Source: Neobittarella massiliensis (ex Bilen et al. 2018)
GTDB taxonomy: Bacteria > Bacillota > Clostridia > Oscillospirales > Ruminococcaceae
DNA: 64,000 nt
Reading direction: 5' to 3'
NCBI RefSeq assembly: GCF_900289145.1
Contig: NZ_OKQO01000001.1
Coordinates: 531,674-595,673 of the forward strand
This document shows positions 16,516-24,171 of this stretch, piece after piece (the first letter of the stretch is position 1; every line of letters starts with the position of its first letter). Made by a program: the position numbers and the translations under genes. The notes under the pieces were generated by a model. That model saw only the letters and a list, made by a program, of their open reading frames with translations. It made no database searches and was not told the DNA's origin.

Positions 16516-18301
16516 GCTCTACTAACCTCCTTGTGATTTCGGCAAAATCATTATCTATCACAGCGTTTCCATCAACAATTACAGGGTCTCCGTTTTCATC
16601 TCGTACATAAATTTCTTTTCCTCTTCTATCGTGACCACATGTTTTAGCAATCGCCATAAATGTATCGAAAGTCTGAGGAAGTCCTTCTCTTTTCTTCTTT
16701 TTCAAAATGAGAAGAGACGTTTTTGTGTCGGTAGATGGTAAAAAGGATTCAACAGGGCAGTCGATGATGGCGACAACATCAGCATTATTTAGAATATATT
16801 GACGCACATATTCCAATCCATTATTTCCTAAAATTCCGTCAGGAAGAACTATGGCCATACGACCACCTGGTTTTAATAAATCCAAACAACGCTCAATAAA
16901 GAGAATATCAGGAGTTCTGCTCTCATCAACCTTCTTAGTTTCAATCCAAGTATCATCTTTCCCTTTTTCCCACTTATGGCCAAGGTGATAGTGTTCTAAG
17001 ATTTTTTTATCATCAATTACACATTTTTTACCGAAGGGCGGATTAGTCATTATAATATCAATTTTGCCCTTAGCGATTTTATTGGTAATTTTACTCGGCC
17101 ACTGTTCAAACGGTGTTAATGAGTCAAAATGGAAAATACCTGTATGCCCATCATCATTGAGTACCATATTCATTTTTGCTACTCGTGACAAATCGGGATT
17201 AAAGTCAATACCACGAATATACTTATCTGCATACTCTCTAAATAATCCAACGACATTCAGTGTTGGACGTTTTTTATGCAGTTCTTCATATTGTTGGCGG
17301 ATGTTTTTTAGTGCCATAACCAAGAAGCCGCCAGAGCCACAGGCAGGATCGCATACCGTTTCATCAATTTTAGGCATTATAGCTTCAGTGGCCATAGAAA
17401 CAATTTCTCTTGGAGTAAAGAACTCGCCATGTTCACCACGAAGATTTGCACCTACAAATGTTTCAAATGCAACCCCCTTGATGTCCACATTTGTGTCCAA
17501 GAGAGAATACTTTTGCAATTCCGCAATTGCAAAGCAAAGACATCTGTCATTTAATTGAATTTCATCGCTTGTTTCAAAAATGTTGTCCTCTTGAAAGCGA
17601 AGTTTAACTTTTACAAATAATTTATCTATACGTTCTCGAACATTGCTAAGACCATCTTGTGTCTTTTGTTCTTGGGGCGTGACATAAAATTCACATTTTT
17701 CGGTAAACAAATCCTTCTCATCTTCAATTTTACAAAAAAGGATTTTTAATATTTCCGAAAAACGCTTGTCCTGCGTTAATCCTTGATTACTAAAAAAGTA
17801 ATTGTTACAACGCTTAAAAACGCCTTTTAAGTCTGTGCATTTTACCAAATCAGACTTATTATACTTACCGATTGAATCGACACTTTCTTTGTATTTGGGA
17901 ATATCTGGAAGTTCGGTATAACGATTAGATCGGGTAGCATCTTTATAGTAGAACAAAATGCCGTCACCATTTGTCCACGTACCAAAACTGGCAGTAGTCG
18001 CAGACATATAGCTCCACAGCTGATCTACACCCTCTTTTTCATCTTTTTTCTTTGTTTCGACAATCCAATAAATATTGTCTTGTGACTTTTCTTCAGTATT
18101 AAAGACAACGATGTCACATCTTTTATCTGTTGAGCCTACCTTGATAGGATATTCAACATCAATATGACTCTTTGGATATTTATATACATCCAAAAGAATA
18201 CGGCAGTATTCCTGACGTACATATTCTTCCGGTGTTTCTTTCCTCATTTTGCCGGTAATCAAGCACTTGATTTTACCTTCATCTACAATAATTTCTTGCA
18301 T
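16487..18301 (-). CDS. Fused restriction nuclease/N6-adenine methyltransferase (type IIG/IIB-like RM subunit)
   Basis: This 604-residue protein has an N-terminal HSDR_N-like nuclease domain (about 20-120) in which D63 and E82-T-K84 (RCDIVVFN, WIVETKKK) fit a PD-(D/E)xK site. An HsdM-like helical region follows (about 180-290), then an N6-adenine methyltransferase with motif I DPACGSGGF (318-326) and motif IV NPPF (420-423). GEHGEFFTPREIV is the usual HsdM entry. Nuclease plus methylase in one chain with a separate specificity subunit recalls BcgI-type systems. There is no helicase HsdR gene, so classical type I is unlikely. AAGGAG precedes the ATG by 9 nt. Confidence 0.82.
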   Translation of the reverse strand: MQEIIVDEGKIKCLITGKMRKETPEEYVRQEYCRILLDVYKYPKSHIDVEYPIKVGSTDKRCDIVVFNTEEKSQDNIYWIVETKKKDEKEGVDQLWSYMSATTASFGTWTNGDGILFYYKDATRSNRYTELPDIPKYKESVDSIGKYNKSDLVKCTDLKGVFKRCNNYFFSNQGLTQDKRFSEILKILFCKIEDEKDLFTEKCEFYVTPQEQKTQDGLSNVRERIDKLFVKVKLRFQEDNIFETSDEIQLNDRCLCFAIAELQKYSLLDTNVDIKGVAFETFVGANLRGEHGEFFTPREIVSMATEAIMPKIDETVCDPACGSGGFLVMALKNIRQQYEELHKKRPTLNVVGLFREYADKYIRGIDFNPDLSRVAKMNMVLNDDGHTGIFHFDSLTPFEQWPSKITNKIAKGKIDIIMTNPPFGKKCVIDDKKILEHYHLGHKWEKGKDDTWIETKKVDESRTPDILFIERCLDLLKPGGRMAIVLPDGILGNNGLEYVRQYILNNADVVAIIDCPVESFLPSTDTKTSLLILKKKKREGLPQTFDTFMAIAKTCGHDRRGKEIYVRDENGDPVIVDGNAVIDNDFAEITRRLVEHVKTRSIYN

Positions 18302-18304
18302 TAT

Positions 18305-18523
18305 TTAATTCTCCTTAATATTGTCAGGGATAAAGTACAGCACTTCACCAACTTCACAGTTTAGTGCAAAACATATTTTCTCTATGCTTTCCAGCGAAAC
18401 ATACTCGTTTCTCTTTAGGCGAGTTATAATATTTGCACTAACTCCAGCCATATCTTTTAATTGAGTATTAGAAATCTTTTTGTCGATCATCAAGTGAAAT
18501 AATCTATCATAAGAAACTGCCAT
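18305..18523 (-). CDS. XRE family HTH regulator (controller of the RM operon)
   Basis: The 72-residue product from ATG 18523 has a compact Cro/C1 helix-turn-helix: ISNTQLKDMAGVSANIITRL with recognition helix near SANIITRLKRNEY, then SLESIEKICFALNCEVGEVL. It is 3 nt upstream of the nuclease/methyltransferase gene and just downstream of a promoter holding a perfect dyad, which is the usual arrangement of restriction-modification controller proteins. An in-frame extension to 18544 lacks a good ribosome site. Confidence 0.85.
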   Translation of the reverse strand: MAVSYDRLFHLMIDKKISNTQLKDMAGVSANIITRLKRNEYVSLESIEKICFALNCEVGEVLYFIPDNIKEN

Positions 18524-18555
18524 ACCATACCACCAGCCAATCACTAATTTTGCTT

Positions 18556-18584
18556 ATAATATCACGAAATCGTGATTATTTCAA
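18556..18584 (-). promoter_or_regulatory. Promoter with embedded operator for the XRE-RM operon
   Basis: On the minus strand: TTGAAA (18579-18584), 17 bp, TATTAT (18556-18561). The spacer contains ATCACGA-AA-TCGTGAT (18561-18576), a perfect 7-2-7 dyad, so a bound dimer would cover the promoter core and give autoregulation. Confidence 0.8.
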
Positions 18585-18600
18585 GCCTTTTCACACAACA

Positions 18601-18633
18601 ATCCCCCCTCGAATCATCGAAGGGGGATATTTT
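18601..18633 (+). terminator. Hairpin with T-rich tail upstream of the RM operon
   Basis: ATCCCCCCTCGA / TCGAAGGGGGAT (18601-18628) with ATCA loop, followed by ATTTTAT on the plus strand. No plus-strand gene feeds into it, so it may insulate the RM promoter. Confidence 0.5.
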
Positions 18634-18692
18634 ATCTATTAGCTTCTTTCTCGGTTGTCTTTCCTTTGTGCCTGGAAAAATATAACCACAGA

Positions 18693-18704
18693 TTATTCCC
18701 ACTC
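18693..18704. repeat. Putative internal attachment site (second guaA 3'-end remnant)
   Basis: TTATTCCCACTC differs from the guaA end at 24160-24171 (TTACTCCCACTC) at one base. On the minus strand it reads GAG-TGG-GAA-TAA, E-W-E-stop, preceded by an open frame L-E-I-I-V-K. It marks the likely junction between two integrated elements. Confidence 0.65.
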
Positions 18705-18805
18705 TTTTACGATTATCTCCAACCCCTTATTTTAGAGGCTTTTTCCTACATAAAACACCGTTTTTAAGGGCGTTTTTCTCTGTCTTATTCTGTCTATCCT
18801 CTTTC

Positions 18806-18825
18806 GTGTTGCAGAAAGTGTTGCA
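18806..18825. repeat. Paired direct repeat near the left end of element 2
   Basis: GTGTTGCA occurs at 18806-18813 and 18818-18825 (12-bp period), about 115 bp from the internal att-like site. This mirrors the TTTTGTAGCC pair at 14618-14638. Confidence 0.5.
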
Positions 18826-18845
18826 AAATAGTCAATGGAATAATA

Positions 18846-18857
18846 CTAAGTGGCTTT
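18846..18857. repeat. AAAGCCACTTAG repeat, inverted copy
   Basis: CTAAGTGGCTTT is the exact reverse complement of AAAGCCACTTAG at 24024-24035. The two copies lie near opposite ends of element 2 and face each other. Confidence 0.6.
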
Positions 18858-19003
18858 GTCGCCTACTTATATGAGATTATTGGTGCATCGTATAAGAAGT
18901 TACGCTTTCACTAAACATCTCTATTAAATCAAGAAAACATAAGTAAATCAACAATAACATATGGCGTAATAGAATAGTCCAATATCCAAAGCAATTACTA
19001 TGC

Positions 19004-19840
19004 TTAGAAATTCTTTTCGTCTTCGTTTTTTGGATTATTTTGAAAACGCAAAACCCAATCGTTAAACGCCTGATTAGTTCCATCATATTTTGATTTTTGA
19101 ATCGCCATCGATATTTGTACTATATCACTTTGATATCCTACTAATTGTGATGTAATAGGTCTTTCGATGTATTGTACTTTATCAGAAAAACTATGAGAGG
19201 CCATTAATAACGATTTATCTTTAATGGAACTATACATTTCTTGATAGTCATCCTTCATGCTCTTAATTACTGCATCGAATTGTTCTATACGTTTTTTCGT
19301 ATGTATCGTTAATGATGCAAGCATAAGCAATTCGTATCTTTCCACTTTTGCAATCAATATTGGATTTAATTGAGGCACAATTTTGGTAATTCCTTTTAAT
19401 TCAGGAGGAATATTTTTTTCTGCTGCTTCTTTTGCAGCGACCATTAACGACTGAGAGTTATGGAATGTCCAATTTCTAACATCAAGTAGTTCATTGAGAA
19501 TCTCTGTAATTTCATCCGAAAGAGGCGTTAATATATAACTTTTCTTTTCAAGCAATTTTCGTAGATCTTTATATGAGAATGAACTACTTTGATGATCGGC
19601 AGATAATTTCAAGATTTCATGTTGTCTGTATAAAAGTTTGTCGTTGATATCGTCATAATCTTTCGCAGCAATGTATTCAGTATCACAGTTTTCTAATAAT
19701 GCATTAGCCTCATTAGAATATTCCTTATATTTTTCATAATGAACCAATGCTCCAGAGATTAACGATCCTAAAGCAATACACGCATCTTGAACGCTATCAA
19801 TGCTAAACTGCTTGAAATGTTGCTTTGAACCACTTGACAT
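19004..19840 (-). CDS. Uncharacterised helical protein with HEPN-type R-N-x3-H motif, third gene of the Gabija-like operon
   Basis: I do not recognise a named family. The 278-residue product is almost entirely helical and polar, with no signal peptide or membrane segment, and has extended coiled-coil-like stretches (about 30-80 and 150-200). Residues 118-130 read LLDVRNWTFHN: R122-N-W-T-F-H127 fits the RX4-6H signature of HEPN ribonucleases, with the usual polar residue after Arg, so a toxic RNase or effector role is possible (inference from one motif). ATG 19840 is preferred to a TTG 6 nt upstream because AAAGGAGT sits 9 nt before it. It lies 42 nt after gajB on the same strand with no visible terminator between. 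Confidence 0.6.
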   Translation of the reverse strand: MSSGSKQHFKQFSIDSVQDACIALGSLISGALVHYEKYKEYSNEANALLENCDTEYIAAKDYDDINDKLLYRQHEILKLSADHQSSSFSYKDLRKLLEKKSYILTPLSDEITEILNELLDVRNWTFHNSQSLMVAAKEAAEKNIPPELKGITKIVPQLNPILIAKVERYELLMLASLTIHTKKRIEQFDAVIKSMKDDYQEMYSSIKDKSLLMASHSFSDKVQYIERPITSQLVGYQSDIVQISMAIQKSKYDGTNQAFNDWVLRFQNNPKNEDEKNF

Positions 19841-19882
19841 ACTCAATTACTCCTTTGTTTTCATCATATATAAGGCCTTATT

Positions 19883-21091
19883 TTATGTGGCTAAACTATC
19901 ATTTATAAACTTATATGCTGGTAAAACTTTATCAGCAACTTGAATTTTCACGGACTTAAACATTGCGTTTTCTTTAGGTTTGTCTACCGCAAAGATTACA
20001 CTATATTTTGCCCTTGTGCATGCCACGTAAAATTTGGCTCTAGTTTGATTTGAAGTGATTTTTGTTTGTTTTTCTAGAAATGGTAGAGTTGTGCTAACAG
20101 GAACAATTACTACTCGTTCGTACGTTGCACCTTTGGCGCCACCATAATTGAAAACGTCGCAGCTGTGATGAAAAGCTATCTTTGCTTTTTTGTCGTATCG
20201 CAATATTGTAGGATGATAATGCTCACAGTATTGGCTAAGATATTTGATGTCCATTATATAAACACCTGTATTATCCACTGGATCAATGCCGTCTATATTT
20301 CCATCTGGTTCAACAATCGCTTCCGTATCACCGTGTATTGTGTTAACAAAGTCACAAATTTCGTGATTAAATCTTCTTGTGGTATTTGCGTATGAAGTAA
20401 TGCATATCCCATTCTTCTCAAGTTCCTGAAAATACTTTCGAATGTTCTCATCTCTATACTGACTGTTTTTGGGCGAATTGTTTGTTCTATAGGTAGATTG
20501 TTTGTAGTCACCTACGCATGTTATCAGGAGTTTCGACTCAAATAGGAGACGAATAATTTCTAGATCCCAACCAGCATAGTCTTGAAGCTCATCTATAAAT
20601 ATGTGAGAATAGATTTCTTCCATTCGACTAATTGCTTTTCCATTAGAATGATTATTACATAGATATGCCAAATGGCTCACCCTGTCAGGGATGACATCAC
20701 CACACCGATTTACAAAGTATTGTACATGATTTTGGTTGTACCATCTGGGCGGTGGATCTGTATCATAAAACGCAATGGAACTCACAAAATTCTCTGGAAA
20801 TGTCACAGAGAATTCTTGTTTGTAACGCTTCTCTTTAAGATGGAGTGAACATTGATATGGTTTAATGTAATCTGAAAGCAAAAAGCTATACCAAGACTTA
20901 AATATTACCCTTTCATCCAAAATGCCGCCATTCTGTTTTCTGTATTCACTTTCTAAAGAACGAATGCCTTCATTTGTATATGACAGCAACAGAACATATT
21001 TATTACCATTTTCTACCGCTGTTCTTGCTTTAGCACACAAAGAATATGTTTTTCCGTTACCTGCGGCGGCAAATATTACTTGGTTATCCAT
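19883..21091 (-). CDS. gajB: UvrD/PcrA-like helicase, Gabija GajB
   Basis: This 402-residue SF1 helicase-like protein has Walker A AAAGNGKT (8-15), the Q-motif-like start QVIFAAAG, motif Ia LLLSYTNEGI, motif II IFIDELQDYAGW, motif III TCVGDYKQSTYRT and motif VI FYVACTRAKYSVIF. It is shorter than UvrD and close in size to GajB, the helicase partner of the GajA nuclease. ATG 21091 overlaps the gajA stop by 8 nt (ATGGATAA), indicating translational coupling, with AAGG upstream. GajB is thought to sense DNA ends or single strands from phage replication and activate GajA (published Gabija work). Confidence 0.85.
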   Translation of the reverse strand: MDNQVIFAAAGNGKTYSLCAKARTAVENGNKYVLLLSYTNEGIRSLESEYRKQNGGILDERVIFKSWYSFLLSDYIKPYQCSLHLKEKRYKQEFSVTFPENFVSSIAFYDTDPPPRWYNQNHVQYFVNRCGDVIPDRVSHLAYLCNNHSNGKAISRMEEIYSHIFIDELQDYAGWDLEIIRLLFESKLLITCVGDYKQSTYRTNNSPKNSQYRDENIRKYFQELEKNGICITSYANTTRRFNHEICDFVNTIHGDTEAIVEPDGNIDGIDPVDNTGVYIMDIKYLSQYCEHYHPTILRYDKKAKIAFHHSCDVFNYGGAKGATYERVVIVPVSTTLPFLEKQTKITSNQTRAKFYVACTRAKYSVIFAVDKPKENAMFKSVKIQVADKVLPAYKFINDSLAT

Positions 21092-22724
21092 CTGAATCAA
21101 CCTTGTTTTCATTCCTCACACCAATGGCTTCTAAGATATATTGAGGGTATTTTATCTTCTGATTACTAGTAAAAACTCGCATACTCCAATCAGTTTTGTT
21201 TCCTATCATAAAGCTTTTTATGCTTTCTGCGTCTCGGCTTTTGACATCTTTACCCAAATAAATGATTGATCTAAATGTTTCAAAGTCATTGATATTTACT
21301 GAAAGCACTGACGGTTCAAGTGTATTTAAGGCATTATCAGACTCCACACAAAGCGCAACCAGATCTCCATATTTTTTATATCGCTCTCTCACGGTATTAA
21401 CATCACCATCATTATCAGTGACAACAATCAGTGGCTTTCTTATTAGAGATGCGAGTTCACAATATCGCTGAAAAGCTAAACTATCAACTGCAACCACATC
21501 TATGCCATTTTCTATTGGCTGCTTTCCGAAATTATCAATATATGCTCTTTGAACAATTAACTCATCCGCAGGACCTTCAACCAATATTACATGATTTGCT
21601 AGCAGAATTCGTAGGGTGTTATAGCCTGGGAGTTTAAGAAAATAGTCGTATGTATCTCTGCTTAACATTTTGAACGGTGTGGTACTCTCATTCGCAACCA
21701 AGTGAAGGCATTGCAAACCGAGTTTGTTTGCAACAAAACTACTGTGGGTCGATATAAATAGCTGTTTCCCTGTGCTTTCCGACAATTTAGATATGAGAAT
21801 AGACATGTTCGTATACGAAAGGTTATTCTCAGGCTCTTCGATGATTAAGATATCTACATCTGAATTTTGAAGCAGAAAAATCTCCGATTTAAACATGTTT
21901 TGAGTCCCAAAACCCGAATTCTCCAGCGGAATACCATCTAACGAAATGGTCATATCACCTTTCCATTCATCTATTCCACTTTCTCTTAGATTTAGGCTGA
22001 CTTCTTTTCCGCCGAAACTGTGACTTTGCTGCAGCTTATCATTAAGCCGTCTCACTGCTTGATTCTCGGTAAATTCATGTCGATTTGCTCTATAAGCATG
22101 ACGTAATTCGGTCAGGTCTTCTTCTGTGAGATATTCATTAATGCTGCCAGAAACAAAACGACTTAATACAGGACCATAATCCTTTTTTGTTGTATCTATA
22201 CAAGCGACTTTCTTACCAGTTATCTGAGCGTAGTATTCTGGATTTGCAAAAGATCTAAAATTAACCTTGTAGTATTCTATCGGAATATCTTTAACTTTCC
22301 CATCTGTCAAGAGTTGCTTATATGCGGGAGCATATTGTGTATCAAATATAATTTCCACCTTAACACCTTCGGTGTCTTCGTGAAGTGAGTTATTCGTTCC
22401 TTTGAATTTTTTAATTGCAACTTCATCTTCTTCGGGAGCAGAAAAGTATGCCTCTATTTCAATCGTAGGTAAAACAGGCGTATTACCTGATCCAATAGCC
22501 TCTATAAAATTCTTACGAACTTTTGTATTAAACCAATCAAGGTTAAGCCGATTGGCAATATTGCTGCCATTAATCCTCCCGGTTAATACCATCGCTAACG
22601 CTTCCAAGATTGTCGTTTTTCCAGAATCATTTTCACCTACAAAAACATTCATGTTATCGTTCATTTCAATGGTCGTATTTTGGAACAATTTATAATTTAT
22701 GATTTTGAGTTTTTTAATTCTCAT
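21084..22724 (-). CDS. gajA: OLD-family ATP-dependent nuclease, Gabija GajA
   Basis: This 546-residue protein has an N-terminal ABC-type ATPase with Walker A GENDSGKTT (30-38), a signature-like region NSGFGTQNMF (269-278), Walker B ILIIEEPE (292-299) and the H-loop STHSSF (325-330). A C-terminal TOPRIM nuclease domain has the catalytic Glu in ILVEGPADE (E383) and VTDNDGD (D437, D439). An OLD nuclease followed directly by a UvrD-like helicase is the two-gene Gabija pattern. ATG 22724 has AAAAGGAG at good spacing and overlaps a short leader ORF by ATGA. Confidence 0.88.
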   Translation of the reverse strand: MRIKKLKIINYKLFQNTTIEMNDNMNVFVGENDSGKTTILEALAMVLTGRINGSNIANRLNLDWFNTKVRKNFIEAIGSGNTPVLPTIEIEAYFSAPEEDEVAIKKFKGTNNSLHEDTEGVKVEIIFDTQYAPAYKQLLTDGKVKDIPIEYYKVNFRSFANPEYYAQITGKKVACIDTTKKDYGPVLSRFVSGSINEYLTEEDLTELRHAYRANRHEFTENQAVRRLNDKLQQSHSFGGKEVSLNLRESGIDEWKGDMTISLDGIPLENSGFGTQNMFKSEIFLLQNSDVDILIIEEPENNLSYTNMSILISKLSESTGKQLFISTHSSFVANKLGLQCLHLVANESTTPFKMLSRDTYDYFLKLPGYNTLRILLANHVILVEGPADELIVQRAYIDNFGKQPIENGIDVVAVDSLAFQRYCELASLIRKPLIVVTDNDGDVNTVRERYKKYGDLVALCVESDNALNTLEPSVLSVNINDFETFRSIIYLGKDVKSRDAESIKSFMIGNKTDWSMRVFTSNQKIKYPQYILEAIGVRNENKVDSDG

Positions 22725-22813
22725 ATGTATACTCCTTTTTGGAAATTCTGAAAAAACAAAAACCGCATGGAATCTCTTCCATACGGTTGACTTGGCAGGG
22801 CAAAGCCCACCAT
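22721..22813 (-). CDS. Possible 30-codon leader ORF overlapping the gajA start
   Basis: The minus strand from ATG 22813 is open for 30 codons (MVGFALPSQPYGRDSMRFLF, then FQNFQKGVYI) and stops at TGA, overlapping gajA's ATG as ATGA. The predicted transcription start is almost at the ATG, so translation would have to be leaderless or use a different start. It spans the terminator-like hairpin. Speculative as a protein; the coupling geometry is what is notable. Confidence 0.3.
   Translation of the reverse strand: MVGFALPSQPYGRDSMRFLFFQNFQKGVYI
22751..22788 (-). terminator. Hairpin terminator/attenuator between int and gajA
   Basis: On the minus strand AACCGTATGGAA-GAGA-TTCCATGCGGTT forms a 12-bp stem with one mismatch or wobble, followed by TTTTTGTTTTTT. 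It can end the integrase transcript, but it also lies downstream of the gajA promoter, inside the gajA leader. Confidence 0.75.
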
Positions 22814-22819
22814 TAATAA

Positions 22820-22848
22820 ATTATAACACAAAATCTGGTATTTTTCAA
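22820..22848 (-). promoter_or_regulatory. Strong predicted promoter of the Gabija-like operon
   Basis: TTGAAA (22843-22848), exactly 17 bp, then consensus TATAAT (22820-22825) on the minus strand, starting only 9 bp after the integrase stop codon. Confidence 0.8.
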
Positions 22849-22856
22849 CGTAACTA

Positions 22857-23927
22857 CTATATAGTCACCATATTATCAAGTTTTGATGCCACTTCCTGTT
22901 GCGTAGATGGAAACACATGAGCATATCGATAAGTAATATCAATGCTCTCGTGTCCAACACGGTCGGCAATAGCAACGGCATTGCAACCCATGTCAATAAG
23001 CAGCGAAATATGCGAGTGTCTGATACCATGAATTTTAATTTTCTTTACACCGCTGACAGTACAACCACGCTGCATCTCATGGTGTAGGAAAGATTTTGTA
23101 AATGGGAATATTCGTTCATCTTCAGCAATATCTTTTAACCCAAACAAATATTGCTGAATTTCTTCGGACAGAAAATCTGATAGTAGAACTCGTCTTATAC
23201 TTTTATCTGTTTTTGGCGGCGTTATAATATCCTCTCCGCCAATGCGCTGATAAGATTTCGTTATACTTACAATCTTATGCTTAAAGTCAAAATCGCTTGG
23301 CGTTAGTGCCAATAATTCACCTAATCGCAAACCGCACCAATAAAGTATTTCAAATGCGATAAATGATACAGGACGATCTTTAATTGCGTTAGAAAATTGT
23401 TGATACTCCTCTTTTGTCCAAATGAGAACTTCGCCTGCTTTTTCTTTTCCCATGTTACCGGCTATGGCGGCAGGATTCTCAGATAACCCGTAAAATCGTA
23501 CTGCATGATTGAATACTGCACTTAGCTGATTATGAATAGTTTTAAGATACATAGGCGAATACGGCATACCATTTTCATCTTTGAAATCAATCATTGTATT
23601 TTGCCAACGCAGTACATCGATTGGCTTGATATCGCAAATTCGATAGTTGCCAAAGTAAGGAAGAATCTTTTTCTTTATAATCATTTCTTTTGTATACCAT
23701 GTATTTTCTCTTAATCGATTTTGCAAATTGTTTTTATACAACTCATAGAATGATTCAAATGTCATTTCCAAATTCCCATCATTTTTAGCGATAAATTGTC
23801 GTTCCCATGCCAATGCTTCCCGTTTTGTAGAAAATCCTCGTTTCATTTTTCGTTTTGTTTCTCCTGCCCAGTTTTTGTATCGAGCAGAAGCAAACCATGT
23901 TCCGTTTTTGTCTTTGTAAGCTCCCAT
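22857..23927 (-). CDS. int: Tyrosine recombinase/integrase of element 2
   Basis: This 356-residue phage-type integrase has an N-terminal AP2-like arm-binding domain (about 1-50; MGAYKDKNGTWFASARYKNW), a SAM-like core-binding domain (about 55-150) and a catalytic domain with R201 (CGLRLGELL), H300-x2-R303 (IHGIRHSH), H326 (VGHESID) and nucleophile Y335 (YRYAHV). ATG 23927 has AGGAGG 6 nt upstream; an upstream in-frame extension is not conserved. Its position next to the guaA 3' end, with duplicated guaA-end sequence at both ends of the element, supports site-specific integration there. Confidence 0.92.
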   Translation of the reverse strand: MGAYKDKNGTWFASARYKNWAGETKRKMKRGFSTKREALAWERQFIAKNDGNLEMTFESFYELYKNNLQNRLRENTWYTKEMIIKKKILPYFGNYRICDIKPIDVLRWQNTMIDFKDENGMPYSPMYLKTIHNQLSAVFNHAVRFYGLSENPAAIAGNMGKEKAGEVLIWTKEEYQQFSNAIKDRPVSFIAFEILYWCGLRLGELLALTPSDFDFKHKIVSITKSYQRIGGEDIITPPKTDKSIRRVLLSDFLSEEIQQYLFGLKDIAEDERIFPFTKSFLHHEMQRGCTVSGVKKIKIHGIRHSHISLLIDMGCNAVAIADRVGHESIDITYRYAHVFPSTQQEVASKLDNMVTI

Positions 23928-24023
23928 AATAGCCTCCTGAATATAATAATTGAATCCAATCATTATATCAAAGCAGAACAAAAACCTCTCAGCATTGCTC
24001 ATGCAATACTGAGAGGTTACTTA

Positions 24024-24043
24024 AAAGCCACTTAGAACTATTT
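24024..24043. repeat. AAAGCCACTTAG repeat, right-end copy
   Basis: AAAGCCACTTAG-AACTATTT lies about 117 bp inside the guaA-side att-like site. It matches 14677-14696 (17/20) and is exactly inverted at 18846-18857 for 12 bp, consistent with integrase arm sites or element-end sequence. Confidence 0.6.
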
Positions 24044-24159
24044 ACTTTTTGTTTCAAAACGGTATCACCTCAAAAAAGAGGATAATACATAGAATATGAA
24101 TAACCATGATAAAATCAGTGGTTTTCAAATAATATAGATACTCTGTAGAACTTTGACCT

Positions 24160-24171
24160 TTACTCCCACTC
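24160..24171. repeat. guaA-side attachment site
   Basis: TTACTCCCACTC encodes the last codons of guaA (GAG-TGG-GAG-TAA). The 3' end of guaA is a known integration site for islands and ICEs. Near-copies lie at 18693 and 14507. Confidence 0.7.

Noticed and set aside
18877..19086. Short minus-strand open frame overlapping the end of the HEPN-motif gene
   Set aside because: No ribosome site, no family similarity recognised, and it overlaps a better supported gene.
14507..24171. Prophage
   Set aside because: Apart from an integrase there are no capsid, terminase, tail, lysis or replication genes; the cargo is defence-related.
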